Shown: positions 54,248-64,000, counted from the stretch's first letter. The stretch: 64,000 bases of DNA from Xanthobacteraceae bacterium (GCA_022841625.1 JALHRD010000015.1:1-64000), one strand, 5' to 3'. Numbers and translations are program-made. Notes: generated by a model not told the origin, from the sequence alone.

Positions 54248-54476
54248 TCCGAGGCCTCCAGTCTCACTTACATTGTCAGACTTACATTGTCAGACACGCG
54301 GGTTTAGCAGGACCCTGGTTAAGCGAAGGTTCCATCAACCTTGACGCTGCCTTGCCCGGATACCGCAAATGCGGTGTCGCGCATGAAACCGCTTGTGGTG
54401 GTTAATGTCGGGTGAATGCGGCGTTACCGGGGCCGCCGGATTTTTCGACGCGCATTCGTCGACCCAAATCAGCCCA

Positions 54477-55832
54477 TCAGCGCAACAGCGGCGACCACGC
54501 CGGATCGGAACCGAAGGCTGGCGTCGCAATGCGCTGCTCGTTGCGGCCGGTGATATCGACGGTGAAAAGTTGCGGACCGGAATTGCCGCCGGGATCGCGG
54601 AAGAACATGAGTACGCGACCGTTCGGCGCCCAGGTCGGGCCTTCATTGTGAAAGCCGTCGGTCAGAATGCGCTCGCCCGAACCGTCCGGCCGCATGATCC
54701 CGATCGAGAAGCGGCCCTGCGCCTGCTTGGTGAATGCAATGTAGTCGCCGCGCGGCGACCAGACCGGCGTCGAATAGGAACCTTCGCCGAAGCTGATGCG
54801 GTTGGCCTGCCCGCCATTGCCGGCCATCACATAGATCTGCTGGCGGCCGCCGCGATCCGATTCAAAGCTGATGCGCGCGCCATCCGGCGAATAGGACGGC
54901 GACGTATCGATGGCCGCGGTGTCGGTCAGCTTCATGGTGGCGCGCGAGCGCAAATCCATCACGAAGATGTTGGAATTGCCGCCCTGTTGCAGGCTCATGA
55001 TGATCCGCTGGCCGTCGTTCGAAAACCGCGGCGCAAATGACATGCCGGGAAAATTGCCGACCACCTCGCGTTGGCCGGTCTCGATGTTGAGCAGGAATAC
55101 GCGCGGGTGGCCCTGCCCGTACGACATATAGGTGATTTCCTGGCTCGACGGCGAGAACCGCGGCGTGAGCACGAGATCGTCGCCGCGCGTGAGATAGCGC
55201 ACATTGGCGCCGTCCTGGTCCATAAGCGCCAACCGCTTGGTGCGCTGATTCCTGGCGCCGGACTCATCGATGAATACGATTCGGGTGTCGAAATATCCGG
55301 TCTCGCCGGTGAGCCGATGGTAGATCTGATCGGAAATAATGTGCGCGAGACGCCGGTAATTGTCCGGCGTGGTCGAACTCTGTTGCCCGGCAATCTGCTG
55401 GCCCGCGACCACGTCCCATAGCCGGAACTGGGCCTGAAGATTACCGTTGCCCTGCCGCTCCAAGCGGCCGGTCACGACTGCGTCGGCATTGATCTGGCGC
55501 CAATCCGCAAAGCGCGGCGGCCGGTTGACGTCAGCGATCCGTTCGACATAGGTGGCTTGGTCAATGGGAGCAAAAAGTCCGCTGCGTCGCAGGTTCGCGG
55601 TGATGATCTGGGTGATGTTGCGGCCCATGGCGGGATCGGGAACGCCCGGCGCGGTCAGAAAATCCGGCAGCGCAATCGGAATCGGCCGAATCGTGCCCTG
55701 CGTAACGTCGAGCTTGAGCTGCGCCACGGCATCGCGGGGCCAAAGCCCGGCCAGCGCGCCAGCGGCCGCGCCGAGCGTGAGCAAGCGGCGACGGCTGAGG
55801 CTTGGCGATGGGGATAGTTGGCGCTCGCTCAT
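54477..55832 (-). CDS. tolB: Tol-Pal periplasmic beta-propeller protein TolB
   Basis: A 451-residue protein from the ATG at 55832. The N-terminus [20 protein letters not shown] looks like a twin-arginine signal, unlike the Sec signal of E. coli TolB. TolB N-domain about 40-165, then a WD40-like propeller ([40 protein letters not shown]). Binds Pal and TolA. The 229 bp between tolB and pal contain no gene. Confidence 0.96.
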   Translation of the reverse strand: MSERQLSPSPSLSRRRLLTLGAAAGALAGLWPRDAVAQLKLDVTQGTIRPIPIALPDFLTAPGVPDPAMGRNITQIITANLRRSGLFAPIDQATYVERIADVNRPPRFADWRQINADAVVTGRLERQGNGNLQAQFRLWDVVAGQQIAGQQSSTTPDNYRRLAHIISDQIYHRLTGETGYFDTRIVFIDESGARNQRTKRLALMDQDGANVRYLTRGDDLVLTPRFSPSSQEITYMSYGQGHPRVFLLNIETGQREVVGNFPGMSFAPRFSNDGQRIIMSLQQGGNSNIFVMDLRSRATMKLTDTAAIDTSPSYSPDGARISFESDRGGRQQIYVMAGNGGQANRISFGEGSYSTPVWSPRGDYIAFTKQAQGRFSIGIMRPDGSGERILTDGFHNEGPTWAPNGRVLMFFRDPGGNSGPQLFTVDITGRNEQRIATPAFGSDPAWSPLLR

Positions 55833-55854
55833 TGCAGTCTCGGAATGTCGCAAA

Positions 55855-56736
55855 TCAACCCCGGATCATGTCGCGCGGATCGAACGTGATCTCGATATCC
55901 TGCCATACCTCGTAGGTTTCCGACCTCAGCATGTCAAAAGGCTGGCCACGAAATACCGCCCGGATGGCGCTATCCCGCGCCGCCATGAACAATGCGCTTT
56001 GCCCTGAATTCGTCACCATCGGTGGGGCCGCCAGCGTGCCGTCTCGCTTGAGCTTCATGCGGATTGTGACCACCAGCTCTTGCGGATTCTGCGCGCCTGC
56101 AGGCGGATTCCACAACTGCGCAAGCCGCGCACGCAGCGCATCGAGTTCATTCTGGGTCAGCTGGCCTGCCTTAGCCTTAGGCGCCCCAATCGACGGCGCG
56201 TCGCTGATCGTGGCGCCGGTTGCGGCCTTGCGCTGCGGGTCACGCTTATCGAGCAACGCACTCATTTCCCGTGGATCGAATTTGGGCTTCGGCTGCGCCT
56301 CCGCTGGCCGCCTCGGCGGCGTTGGAATTTTGGTGTCGGCCTGCTTCTGCTCGGTCTTTTTGGCGTCGTCCTTTTTGAGTGCATCGGCAATCAAATCGCG
56401 CGTGGGCTCGGATTTTTTCTTGGCGACCTGCTTTGGCTCCGGCGGCGGCGATGGCGGCGTATCGGTGGACGCAGTAACCTCGCGCGGCGCGATTTTTGCT
56501 GCCGGATTGTCGATTTGATTTGGCTCGCCAATGCGCTCGACCAAGGGCTTGCGCGTTTCTTGTTTCGGCGCGCTCGGCAGGCCCTCGGTCATCCGACTTT
56601 CGCCAGCGTCGGTGACGATATTGACCGCAATACTTTCCACCGGCGTCGATGGCAGCCGCGCTGGCGTAAAGCTCACCAGCGCGACACCCATGACGACCAG
56701 ATGACAACATGCCGATATGATCCAGTCGGCCCGCAA
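55855..56736 (-). CDS. tolA: TolA, Tol-Pal periplasm-spanning protein
   Basis: A 293-residue protein. N-terminal anchor helix about 5-28 ([20 protein letters not shown]); Lys/Pro/Glu-rich domain about 60-200 ([40 protein letters not shown]); C-terminal TonB/TolA-like domain ([20 protein letters not shown]). Links TolQR to TolB/Pal. Confidence 0.93.
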   Translation of the reverse strand: MRADWIISACCHLVVMGVALVSFTPARLPSTPVESIAVNIVTDAGESRMTEGLPSAPKQETRKPLVERIGEPNQIDNPAAKIAPREVTASTDTPPSPPPEPKQVAKKKSEPTRDLIADALKKDDAKKTEQKQADTKIPTPPRRPAEAQPKPKFDPREMSALLDKRDPQRKAATGATISDAPSIGAPKAKAGQLTQNELDALRARLAQLWNPPAGAQNPQELVVTIRMKLKRDGTLAAPPMVTNSGQSALFMAARDSAIRAVFRGQPFDMLRSETYEVWQDIEITFDPRDMIRG

Positions 56737-56740
56737 AGCT

Positions 56741-57229
56741 CTACCTTCTCTTGCTCTTGTCCTGCTCGGGAATGACCTCGATATTGGCCCCGAAGCCCGC
56801 CGATTTGACGCTTCCCAACAGGCGCATCATATCGGCATAGCAAATCTCCCGATCGCCCCGCAGATTGACATTCGGATCGAGCTCACGCTCGCCGGATTCG
56901 CGCGCCGCCTTGATCTTCGCTTCGATCTCGGCGAATGCGATTGGGCTGTCGCCCAGGTAATACTCCGTCGCGGTGCTACAGGAGCCGCGCGCTTTCTTGG
57001 CCGTGATGGTCAATTGCTCGGTCTTGGCCTTGGTCGCGATGGACGCCTTGGCTTCCGGGAGATCGACCGGAATTGAGACCGTCAGCAACGGCGCCGCGAC
57101 CATGAAGATGATCAGCAACACCAAGATGACGTCGACCATCGGCGTTACATTGATCTCGCTGATGACGCCGCGACGATGTCGCCGCCGCCTGCTAACATTC
57201 TGAACGGCGTTCGCCGCGCCCATGGCCAT
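56741..57229 (-). CDS. tolR: TolR, ExbD-type proton channel subunit
   Basis: A 162-residue protein. After a basic N-terminus the single helix VTPMVDVILVLLIIFMVAAP carries the conserved Asp of ExbD/TolR. The periplasmic domain (LDPNVNLRGDREICYADMMR) follows. Four bases from tolA. Confidence 0.95.
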   Translation of the reverse strand: MAMGAANAVQNVSRRRRHRRGVISEINVTPMVDVILVLLIIFMVAAPLLTVSIPVDLPEAKASIATKAKTEQLTITAKKARGSCSTATEYYLGDSPIAFAEIEAKIKAARESGERELDPNVNLRGDREICYADMMRLLGSVKSAGFGANIEVIPEQDKSKRR

Positions 57230-57237
57230 GCTTCACC

Positions 57238-57933
57238 CTAAGCCCGCTCGTCGATTTGGCGCGACAAGATCGCGGAGAACTCGTCCGCGAAGCCCTCCAG
57301 GCGCTGCGCCTGCTTGTTAACCTCGGCCGAGAACTTGTTGTAAAAAATGGTCGCCGGTATGGCGGCGATGAGGCCGATGGCGGTTGCAAACAGCGCCTCG
57401 GCGATGCCGGGCGCGACGACCGCTAGCGACGTGCTTTGCTGTCCCGCAATGGCGCGGAAACTGGTCATGATACCCCAGACCGTGCCGAGTAGCCCGATGA
57501 ACGGGCCGGCGGAGCCCACCGTCGCCAGCACCAGGAGCCGCCGCTCCAGCCGCTCGATTTCCCGCGCAATCGTGACATCCATCACCTTTTCGATGCGCAT
57601 CTGCAGCCCGGCGAACGAGCGCGCCTGCCCTTCCAAGCTGCGCTTCCACTCGCGCATCGCGGCGACAAATAGCGCCGCCATCGAATTGCTGGGACGCGCC
57701 GCCAACGATTTGTAAAGCTCCTCAAGCGACTGGCCTGACCAGAACGCCTGCTCAAATCGATCCATCGCCCGCCGCATCCGGGAAAAAAGCAGGAGCTTGT
57801 CGATCACGATCGCCCACACCCAGACCGATGCGACCAACAGCCCGACCATCACCAGTTTGACGATCAGATCGGCGTTGTAGAATAGGCTCCAGAGCGAGAG
57901 ATTTGCGGCGTCGAGCCCGGGGGCGGGATTCAT
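57238..57933 (-). CDS. tolQ: TolQ, MotA/ExbB-type proton channel
   Basis: A 231-residue three-helix inner membrane protein; start at 57933 with AAGGATC upstream. Helices: IVKLVMVGLLVASVWVWAIV, and TVGSAGPFIGLLGTVWGIMT, GIAEALFATAIGLIAAIPAT. First gene of tolQRAB-pal. Confidence 0.95.
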   Translation of the reverse strand: MNPAPGLDAANLSLWSLFYNADLIVKLVMVGLLVASVWVWAIVIDKLLLFSRMRRAMDRFEQAFWSGQSLEELYKSLAARPSNSMAALFVAAMREWKRSLEGQARSFAGLQMRIEKVMDVTIAREIERLERRLLVLATVGSAGPFIGLLGTVWGIMTSFRAIAGQQSTSLAVVAPGIAEALFATAIGLIAAIPATIFYNKFSAEVNKQAQRLEGFADEFSAILSRQIDERA

Positions 57934-58257
57934 GCACGATCCTTTCGGCACTCCGAGAGCGTCAACCGGGGCGAGTTGCCGTCGCAGGGACCCAGTGAGG
58001 ACAGCAAACGGCCTGGCAAACAACGCCGGCCCGCATCACGCGCTAAAATTAATCCGTCCACCACCGATACCGCTACGAATGCCCCGCCAAACATGTCCAA
58101 ACTAGGGCCTAGGTCCCTTTTTACTGCCGTAGCTAGTGGCACTTATTATTATTAAGGAGCGGTTACCGGCCTTACAGATCGGCCTGCTACACTTCGTCCC
58201 GCGCCCTTTGGGAAACCCTCACTTCGGCCTGGTGCCCGCTTATTGCCGCGCCGACCG
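57934..58257 (-). promoter_or_regulatory. 324-bp leader/promoter region of tolQRAB-pal
   Basis: No convincing gene. The interval between the ybgC stop and the tolQ start contains an AT-rich block TTAATAATAATAAG (minus strand, 58155-58142) and the palindrome CTAGG-G-CCTAG at 58102-58112. A promoter here is plausible, giving tolQ its own transcription separate from ybgC. The exact -35/-10 is not clear. Confidence 0.45.
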
Positions 58258-58719
58258 CTAATCTGAGCCTGCGCTACGCTCCCGGTCGGCCCGCATGGCG
58301 ACGCGCAGCGGCTTGGGGATCGGGCGGGCACGCCCTCCCGATACGAACGCCACTTTCACCTGCGCGTCGATCAGCACGTCGGCGCCGCGCATGACTTGCT
58401 GGCGCAACGTGACCGACGCGCCCCGCACCTCCGCGGTTTCCGTGACCACGTCGAGCACATCGTCCATGCCGGCTGGCTTCAGGAACTCAATTTGCATCGC
58501 GCGCACCACGAAGGCGAATCCCGGCGCTTCCCGCACGGTTTCTTCGAATAAAGCGCGCTGATCCGCGCCCAACAGCCGCAGATAGTTGCTGCGCCCGCGC
58601 TCCATGAAACGCAGATAGCTCGCATGATAGACGGCGCCCGAAAAGTCGGTGTCTTCGTAATAGACCCGCACCTGCATGACATGCCGGCCGGCCCGGATTT
58701 CACCGTCGAGCGCAGTCAC
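58258..58719 (-). CDS. ybgC: Acyl-CoA thioesterase YbgC
   Basis: A 153-residue hotdog-fold thioesterase. GTG at 58719 overlaps the GFA stop as GTGA. Active-site motif YYEDTDFSGAVYHASYLRFM, then ERGRSNYLRLLG. Conserved neighbour of tolQ in proteobacteria. Confidence 0.94.
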   Translation of the reverse strand: MTALDGEIRAGRHVMQVRVYYEDTDFSGAVYHASYLRFMERGRSNYLRLLGADQRALFEETVREAPGFAFVVRAMQIEFLKPAGMDDVLDVVTETAEVRGASVTLRQQVMRGADVLIDAQVKVAFVSGGRARPIPKPLRVAMRADRERSAGSD

Positions 58720-59093
58720 CGCCAAGGCACCTGCTGTTGAATCGCGGCCTCCCAATGCTTGCCATCGAACGACTTGATCGCAATCGAAGCGAGATCGACG
58801 CCGTCGAGGCAGCGTACATTGACGTCGATTTTATCGGGGTCCGAGCGCGGCACATAGAACGGGTGAATGCCGCAAGTCTTGCAGAACGTATGCTGCGCGG
58901 TTCCGGTATTGAATCGATAGGTCGCAAGATCGTCCTTGCCGCGCATGAGTTCGAACTGCTCGGGCGGCACGATCAAGTGCAAAAAGCCTTTTTTGCTGCA
59001 AATCGAACAATTGCATTCGGTGACGCCATCGAGATCGGCGGTCACCCGAAAGCGCACCCGCCCGCAATGACAGCCGCCTTCGAAAATATTCAT
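58716..59093 (-). CDS. GFA (CENP-V/glutathione-dependent formaldehyde-activating) family protein
   Basis: A 125-residue zinc protein: GGCHCGRVRFRV (first Cys pair), ECNCSICSKKGFLHL and TFCKTCGIHPFYVPRSDPD. The family includes Gfa and proteins of unknown substrate. It overlaps ybgC (4 bases) and parE (4 bases). Confidence 0.93.
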   Translation of the reverse strand: MNIFEGGCHCGRVRFRVTADLDGVTECNCSICSKKGFLHLIVPPEQFELMRGKDDLATYRFNTGTAQHTFCKTCGIHPFYVPRSDPDKIDVNVRCLDGVDLASIAIKSFDGKHWEAAIQQQVPWR

Positions 59094-59380
59094 CGTTGGA
59101 ACTCCGCGTCGATGTCCCTGTGCCCATGCAGTACGCGGAGAATGATAATGTTATCCGGCTTGACCGCGTAGAAAATCACATAGGGATGCGCCACAACGCT
59201 GCGGATGCCGTTCGAGAGAGCGGAGCGATCCCGGCCAATGAAGGGGAAATCGCCAATATTGTTGAATTTGCGATCAATCTCCCGGACAAACGATTCCGCT
59301 GCAGCGAGATTTCTTTCAATGAGATATTGATAAATTTGAATGAGGTCGGCGTCTGCCTGATCGGAAACGAAGATCTGCAT
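59090..59380 (-). CDS. ParE/RelE-type toxin
   Basis: A 96-residue toxin: FVSDQADADLIQIYQYLIER, FPFIGRDRSALSNGIRSVVA, HPYVIFYAVKPDNIIILRVL, HGHRD. This is the ParE pattern (gyrase inhibitors or RelE-like RNases). Coupled to the upstream antitoxin (8-base gap) and to the downstream GFA gene (ATGA). Confidence 0.9.
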   Translation of the reverse strand: MQIFVSDQADADLIQIYQYLIERNLAAAESFVREIDRKFNNIGDFPFIGRDRSALSNGIRSVVAHPYVIFYAVKPDNIIILRVLHGHRDIDAEFQR

Positions 59381-59388
59381 TCACGCCT

Positions 59389-59604
59389 TCATTGGGAGCC
59401 GGTGGCGCGTGCCCGCCGCAGAAAGTCACCAAAGTCCCACGCGCGGACGCGACCGGCCGTGACGTCTTGCGCGCCCTTCTCGATCTCGTGCTGGAGCGCG
59501 CGAAATTTCTCGGCCTGCTCCAGGAGGTACGCGACGGCAGGTTCCCGCAGTTCCTCCGGCAGAAGCTCAAGCGCAGCGGCTGCTTTTTCAGTGGTGCTGG
59601 TCAT
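59389..59604 (-). CDS. Antitoxin of the ParE-type toxin
   Basis: A 71-residue acidic, helical protein (MTSTTEKAAAALELLPEELR; VAYLLEQAEKFRALQHEIEK, GAQDVTAGRVRAWDFGDFL). I prefer ATG at 59604 to TTG at 59610. It lacks an obvious RHH, but length, order and 8-base spacing to parE define it as the antitoxin. Confidence 0.75.
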   Translation of the reverse strand: MTSTTEKAAAALELLPEELREPAVAYLLEQAEKFRALQHEIEKGAQDVTAGRVRAWDFGDFLRRARATGSQ

Positions 59605-59662
59605 ATTCAAACTCTAACACCAGCGGGCGACATCGACAATGCGCCATCAATAAATGACCAAC

Positions 59663-60583
59663 TCACGACGCGGTTCGTGCGCCGGTAATCGACACCAGAA
59701 CGATCTCCGGCGGCATGCCGAAACGCACCGGCATGATGCTGCATCCCAGGCCACCCGACACAACCAAATCACATTGTTCGCGGACGTGGCCATAGGCATA
59801 GCGATTGCCGTAGCGCGACGGAACGACCGGCGACCAGCCGAACAGGCGCACCTGCCCACCATGGGTATGACCGCTCAGGACCAGCGCCACCCGCTCCGGC
59901 ACCTGCGGCATGATATCGGGTTCATGCGCGAGCAGGATCACGGGATCACTGTCGGGCACCTTGCCCAGCGTCGCCTTCAACTCGTCGGCACCGATGCGAC
60001 GCTTCGGATGGCGGCGCCGCGACGGCCAGAACGCGAGTTGGTCGCCCAATCCAGCGAGCCAGAATGGACGCCCTGATTTCGTCAGCCGGACGGCGTCGTT
60101 TTCGTAAACCGGAATCCCGGCCCGCTCCAAGGCACGCCGGGCCACCGTCGGACCGTGACCTCTCTCCTGTGCGGCATGGTCCTCCCACCAGTCATGATTG
60201 CCGAGAACGGCGTGAACGCCGAGTGGCGCCTTCAATCCCGCAAGCGCCTTCGACCACGCGTCGGAGTGAACCTCGCCGGTGCGGTAATAACGCAGCCCAG
60301 CGACGTAGTCGCCGAGCAGGACGATCAGGTCGGCGCCCAGACCGTTGGTCTGATCGACAATCGAATGGATTCGGTCGACATCCATCCAGGGCTCGCAGGC
60401 GTGCAAATCCGTGATCACCGCGATCGTGAGCGGCAGATCGTCGGGCCAACGCCTGAGCCTGACATTGTAGCGAGTCACGCGCTGGCGGAGCAACGGCTCA
60501 ACCACCACCGCATAAGCGGACGCAACCGCACCGACCGCGCCAAGCGAAAGCAGCCATTGCAGGAATCGGCGGCGCGTCATCAT
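59663..60583 (-). CDS. Metallophosphoesterase, YaeI-like
   Basis: A 306-residue calcineurin-like phosphoesterase with an N-terminal TRRRFLQWLLSLGAVGAVAS membrane/Tat-like segment. Metal motifs: ITDLHACEPW, LIVLLGDYVAG, VLGNHDWWEDH, ILLAHEPD and LVLSGHTHGGQVRL. Probably a membrane-anchored periplasmic hydrolase, perhaps acting on lipid-linked phosphoesters. Confidence 0.92.
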   Translation of the reverse strand: MMTRRRFLQWLLSLGAVGAVASAYAVVVEPLLRQRVTRYNVRLRRWPDDLPLTIAVITDLHACEPWMDVDRIHSIVDQTNGLGADLIVLLGDYVAGLRYYRTGEVHSDAWSKALAGLKAPLGVHAVLGNHDWWEDHAAQERGHGPTVARRALERAGIPVYENDAVRLTKSGRPFWLAGLGDQLAFWPSRRRHPKRRIGADELKATLGKVPDSDPVILLAHEPDIMPQVPERVALVLSGHTHGGQVRLFGWSPVVPSRYGNRYAYGHVREQCDLVVSGGLGCSIMPVRFGMPPEIVLVSITGARTAS

Positions 60584-60601
60584 GAGAGGGCGGCCGGCAG
60601 G

Positions 60602-61645
60602 TCAGTCGTCATCTTGCGCGAACAGTCCGAACTGCGAGGGATCGCGCGCGGGCTCGGCGAGGCCGAGATGGCGGAAGGCATGGCCGGTCAACAGCCGTCC
60701 GCGCGGGGTGCGCTGCACGAAGCCTTTCTGGATCAGGAACGGCTCGATGATTTCCTCGATGGCGTCGCGCGGCTCCGACAGCCCCGCCGCAATCGTCTCG
60801 ATACCGACCGGACCGCCGCCATAGTTTTCCGCGATCATCAGCAAGTAGCGCCGGTCCATCGAATCGAGCCCGGCGGCGTCGACCTCAAGCGCGCCAAGGG
60901 CGCGGTCGGCCACCGCGCGATCGATCGACGTAGCGCCGCCAACCGAAGCAAAGTCGCGCACGCGACGCAACAAGCGCCCGGCGATTCGTGGTGTGCCGCG
61001 CGCGCGGCGCGCGATTTCATTGGCGCCGTCAGCGGTCATGCCAATGCCTAGCACGCGCGCGCCGCGATTGACGATGAGTTCCAACTCGGCCTCGGTATAG
61101 AAATTAAGCCGGATCGGAATGCCGAACCGGTCACGCAGCGGATTGGTCAGAAGGCCGGCGCGCGTGGTAGCGCCGACCAGCGTGAAGGGCGCCAGATCGA
61201 TCTTGACCGAACGCGCCGCCGGCCCCTCGCCGATGATGAGGTCGAGCTGAAAATCCTCCATCGCCGGATAGAGAATTTCCTCAACCGCCGGATTGAGCCG
61301 GTGAATCTCATCGATAAACAGCACGTCGCGCTCTTCCAGATTGGTCAACAGCGCCGCGAGGTCGCCGGCCTTGGCGATAACCGGCCCGGAGGTTGCCCGG
61401 AAGTTGACGCTAAGCTCGCGCGAAACGATCTGCGCCAGCGTGGTCTTGCCGAGCCCCGGCGGGCCGACAAACAAGACGTGATCGAGCGCTTCCTTGCGGT
61501 TGCGCGCGGCCTCGATGAACACCCCGAGATTGGCACGCGCCTGCTGCTGGCCGACGAATTCGGACAGGCGCTGCGGCCGCAGCGAGGTATCCGCGGCATC
61601 GTCATCGCGGCGTTCGGCGGTCACCAGGCGGGGCGGCGGGTTCAT
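60602..61645 (-). CDS. ruvB: Holliday junction branch migration ATPase RuvB
   Basis: A 347-residue motor from the ATG at 61645. Walker [21 protein letters not shown], Walker [18 protein letters not shown], sensor/Arg-finger [19 protein letters not shown], and the C-terminal winged helix [20 protein letters not shown]. Seven bases after the glycosyltransferase gene. Confidence 0.98.
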   Translation of the reverse strand: MNPPPRLVTAERRDDDAADTSLRPQRLSEFVGQQQARANLGVFIEAARNRKEALDHVLFVGPPGLGKTTLAQIVSRELSVNFRATSGPVIAKAGDLAALLTNLEERDVLFIDEIHRLNPAVEEILYPAMEDFQLDLIIGEGPAARSVKIDLAPFTLVGATTRAGLLTNPLRDRFGIPIRLNFYTEAELELIVNRGARVLGIGMTADGANEIARRARGTPRIAGRLLRRVRDFASVGGATSIDRAVADRALGALEVDAAGLDSMDRRYLLMIAENYGGGPVGIETIAAGLSEPRDAIEEIIEPFLIQKGFVQRTPRGRLLTGHAFRHLGLAEPARDPSQFGLFAQDDD

Positions 61646-61652
61646 GCTCGCA

Positions 61653-62744
61653 TTATCCAAAGAGACGATCCAGCGCCTTCGAGAGTTCAGAGAATTCCCT
61701 CTGCCGCAGGAGGCCGGGCGTGTGAACCGTCTCGTCAACATATTCAATCATGCGCGCATGGTTCGCGATACAGGTTTCGAGTCGATGCAACAACTGATTT
61801 GCATTGGCGGCGGCGTGCAGCGGCGGAAACAGGCCGGACTTTGCATCGGCGGCCGCGAGCTGCGGCAGAAACAGGTTGGACGTCGAATAGGGAACGGCGT
61901 TGCTGCAGACCGGGACGATCCCCGCGGACAGGTAGTCGACCAGCTTGATGTCGGACTTTGCGTCGAAATATCGCTGCGCGGCGGGGGGCAGGTCCAACGG
62001 CAGTGGGGCGAGGCCGATCGCGCCGGCACAGGACCGCAGAAACTCGCGGTAGGACTGGAAATCCAGGTACGCAATTTGCCGGCATTGGTCGAACTGCCCA
62101 GCGAACTTGGCGTCGAACCGGCCGATGAGGATGACTTCGTATCCGGCCCGCTTCACGAGCGATGCGAAGCCCTGCATGAAAGCGGGATAGCCGTCCAGAA
62201 AGAACGGGACGTCGCTGGAGGTCCAAATCACCTGTCGGCGCGGCAAGAGGGGTTCGGGCGGGATAGCGCTCACACAACCGTTGCGAAGAACGACAATTTC
62301 GCTGGACAGGGAAGGAACGTCTTCCAAGAGATTTGTGCCTAGCCGCTCGGTGGCGACCGTTATCGCCCTGGCATTATTAAGGCACCAGTCGAGCCGCGTT
62401 TGCGTGCGACGGTTCGCCTTCATCACAAAGCGGGGGATTGAGGTGATGAGATCGTCGATGTCGTAGATGATCGGCACGTCGGCATTGCGCCTCAAGAACC
62501 TGAACTGCGCTGTCGATACGTTGCGCTGACACCAGATGTGCGTGAACGAATAGGATTTCAGCGGGCCCATCATGGCCATCGACCGATCGACGACCTGGTA
62601 GTCGGCGATCACACCCCGCTTGAGCAGGGCGTTCAGAAACGGCTTGATCCGTACCTCGCCGATGAAATTGCCCGAGTACAGCGCCAGGATGGCCGGGCGG
62701 CGCGCATCACGGTCATGGGTAAATGGATAGCGGTCGAACAACAC
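61653..62744 (-). CDS. Glycosyltransferase-like protein inserted between ruvA and ruvB
   Basis: A 363-residue GT-B-like protein, GTG start. N-terminal nucleotide-sugar-independent domain with [16 protein letters not shown]-terminal part with [26 protein letters not shown] and [20 protein letters not shown], resembling the E-x7-E region of GT4 enzymes (Asp/Lys-rich variant). No other surface polysaccharide genes nearby. Substrate unknown. Confidence 0.75.
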   Translation of the reverse strand: MLFDRYPFTHDRDARRPAILALYSGNFIGEVRIKPFLNALLKRGVIADYQVVDRSMAMMGPLKSYSFTHIWCQRNVSTAQFRFLRRNADVPIIYDIDDLITSIPRFVMKANRRTQTRLDWCLNNARAITVATERLGTNLLEDVPSLSSEIVVLRNGCVSAIPPEPLLPRRQVIWTSSDVPFFLDGYPAFMQGFASLVKRAGYEVILIGRFDAKFAGQFDQCRQIAYLDFQSYREFLRSCAGAIGLAPLPLDLPPAAQRYFDAKSDIKLVDYLSAGIVPVCSNAVPYSTSNLFLPQLAAADAKSGLFPPLHAAANANQLLHRLETCIANHARMIEYVDETVHTPGLLRQREFSELSKALDRLFG

Positions 62745-62828
62745 CGGCGGGCCCCGTAACCGTCGATTGCTGCCGTACCCTACTTGCTTGCGGGTCGCAA
62801 GACTCGCAAACGGATAGCACGATTTCGG

Positions 62829-63449
62829 CTATGACCGCGCCAGTTCCTTGAGGCCGAGACGGATCAGTTTCGCCGTATCGGGTTCCTCGCCGGCTTCGCG
62901 CGCGGCGGCGGCGATCGCGGCCGCCGCCTGCGGCTGGCCATAACCGAGATTGACCAACGCGGAAACCGCATCCGCGACCGGCCGCGGCGCGCGGCGGTCG
63001 TCGACAGCGCCGGACAGCCGCACCACCGCCGGATCGAGATCCGCATAGGCCGGCGCCTTGTCCTTCAATTCGGTCACGATCCGCTCCGCGACCTTCGGCC
63101 CCACGCCCGGCGTCCGCGCCACCATCGCCTTGTCGCGCATGGCGATGGCGGACGCGAGGTCGGCGGGCTTGAGCGTGCCCAATACCGATAGCGCGACTTT
63201 GGCGCCGACGCCCTGCACCGTCTGCAACAGGCGAAACCATTCGCGCTCGACATCGCTCATGAAGCCGAACAGCTTGATTTGGTCCTCCCGCACATAGGTT
63301 TCGATCGAAAGCGCGGCCGGCTGACCGCTGCCCGGCAGTTCCTGCAGCGTACGGGCGGAGCAATACACCTGGTAGCCGACGCCGCCGACGTCGAGGATCA
63401 CAAAATCCTCGCCATAGGAATCGATCATGCCTTTGAGTTTGCCGATCAT
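62829..63449 (-). CDS. ruvA: Holliday junction DNA helicase subunit RuvA
   Basis: A 206-residue protein: [20 protein letters not shown], two helix-hairpin-helix motifs ([38 protein letters not shown]) and a C-terminal domain that contacts RuvB. Overlaps ruvC by 4 bases. Confidence 0.98.
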   Translation of the reverse strand: MIGKLKGMIDSYGEDFVILDVGGVGYQVYCSARTLQELPGSGQPAALSIETYVREDQIKLFGFMSDVEREWFRLLQTVQGVGAKVALSVLGTLKPADLASAIAMRDKAMVARTPGVGPKVAERIVTELKDKAPAYADLDPAVVRLSGAVDDRRAPRPVADAVSALVNLGYGQPQAAAAIAAAAREAGEEPDTAKLIRLGLKELARS

Positions 63450-63955
63450 TGCCCCGCCGCCACCCTCAGCATCTTGCTCTGCCGATGATGCGCGTGACAG
63501 ATCGCAATCGCGAGCGCATCGGCGGCATCATGAGTCTTGGGATAAGCTTTGGGAAGGAGCACGCCAAGCATCATGCGAATTTGCGCTTTGTCGCCATGGC
63601 CGGCACCGACGATGGTCTTCTTCACCAGATTGGGCGCGTATTCGGAAACCGGCAGCCGGGCAAGGGCCGGCACCAGCAGCGCGATCCCGCGCGCTTGGCC
63701 GAGTTTCAGCGTCGCAGACGCGTCCTTGTTGACAAAGGTGGCCTCGACCGCCGCTTCTTCCGGCGCGTGGTCGGCAACCACCTGGCACAAGCCATCGTGC
63801 AGCGTGACCAGGCGTTCCGCCAGTGTCGCCTTGTCGTCGGTCGACACCGAGCCGCAGGCCAAGAAACCAAGCCGACTGCCCTCGATTTCAATGATGCCCC
63901 AGCCGGTGCGGCGGAGCCCCGGATCGATCCCCAGGATGCGAATCGCTCGTCCCAT
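63446..63955 (-). CDS. ruvC: Crossover junction endodeoxyribonuclease RuvC
   Basis: A 169-residue resolvase from the ATG at 63955. Active acids: [17 protein letters not shown] (Asp11), [20 protein letters not shown] (Glu), [18 protein letters not shown] (Asp pair). First of the ruvC-ruvA-GT-ruvB set. Confidence 0.97.
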   Translation of the reverse strand: MGRAIRILGIDPGLRRTGWGIIEIEGSRLGFLACGSVSTDDKATLAERLVTLHDGLCQVVADHAPEEAAVEATFVNKDASATLKLGQARGIALLVPALARLPVSEYAPNLVKKTIVGAGHGDKAQIRMMLGVLLPKAYPKTHDAADALAIAICHAHHRQSKMLRVAAGQ

Positions 63956-64000
63956 GATGTTTCGTTGATAGCGCCGGTGGCGGCACAATCCTAGTGGAGT

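Noticed and set aside
57930-58142. 70-codon minus-strand open frame upstream of tolQ
   Set aside because: No homology pattern, overlaps the tolQ RBS region, and the upstream AT-rich block looks regulatory.

Overview
The window is high-GC DNA from an alphaproteobacterium, most likely a member of the Hyphomicrobiales/Rhizobiales near Bradyrhizobium, Rhodopseudomonas or Pseudolabrys. The evidence is gene order and family content: a ruvC-ruvA-ruvB / ybgC-tolQRAB-pal-cpoB-tilS-ftsH chain on one strand, glcDEF, orphan tricarboxylate-type (Bug) receptors, a lysine-rich histone-like protein, and rhizobial-style palindromic repeats. This is inference from gene content; there is no rRNA gene to fix the taxon. 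I saw no tRNA, rRNA, CRISPR array, prophage or complete insertion sequence.

Layout. 0.15-6.5 kb: amidohydrolase, a BrnT toxin with an HTH antitoxin, a Tat-type amidohydrolase with a Bug receptor, a methyltransferase, and an AraC regulator broken by one in-frame stop. 6.5-8.7 kb: coiled-coil protein and purEK. 8.85-12.25 kb: a sulfide/persulfide module (BigR-like repressor, rhodanese fused to a membrane domain, TauE exporter, divergent persulfide-dioxygenase-like hydrolase) and a VIT1-type metal transporter. 12.3-14.3 kb: a frameshifted HpaB remnant, a second Bug receptor and a tandem AprI/Inh-domain protein. 14.3-21.5 kb: a long minus-strand operon joining a 2-oxoacid dehydrogenase (E1 alpha, E1 beta, E2) to a succinate-semialdehyde-type dehydrogenase, two adjacent lipocalin-like paralogues, a small membrane protein and a 2-hydroxyacid dehydrogenase. 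21.7-30.5 kb: chromate transporter, an ABC pair without its binding protein, a methyltransferase, BrnTA and HicAB toxin-antitoxin pairs, a ketopantoate-reductase-like enzyme, an enolase-superfamily enzyme and the histone-like gene with a clear terminator. 30.6-37.5 kb: glcDEF, a cytochrome c, a double UspA protein and a YbdK-type ligase. 37.5-46.5 kb: TetR, a TPP enzyme and NIPSNAP genes, an APH/kinase fusion, MFS, an L,D-transpeptidase, an RraA-type protein and azlCD.

46.6-64 kb is the conserved core: ftsH, tilS, cpoB, pal, tolB, tolA, tolR, tolQ, ybgC, then ruvB, ruvA and ruvC. It carries insertions: a flavin-oxidoreductase/SDR pair plus the 3' end of an RND pump between cpoB and pal, a GFA gene and ParE-type TA module just upstream of ybgC, and a glycosyltransferase between ruvA and ruvB.

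The best candidate for a poorly described system is the 14.3-21.5 kb operon, whose substrate cannot be read from sequence. Its E2 subunit also carries an 85-bp nested palindrome translated in frame. Other points of interest are the four toxin-antitoxin modules, the gene remnants at the edges of rearrangements, and the GT insertion in ruvAB.
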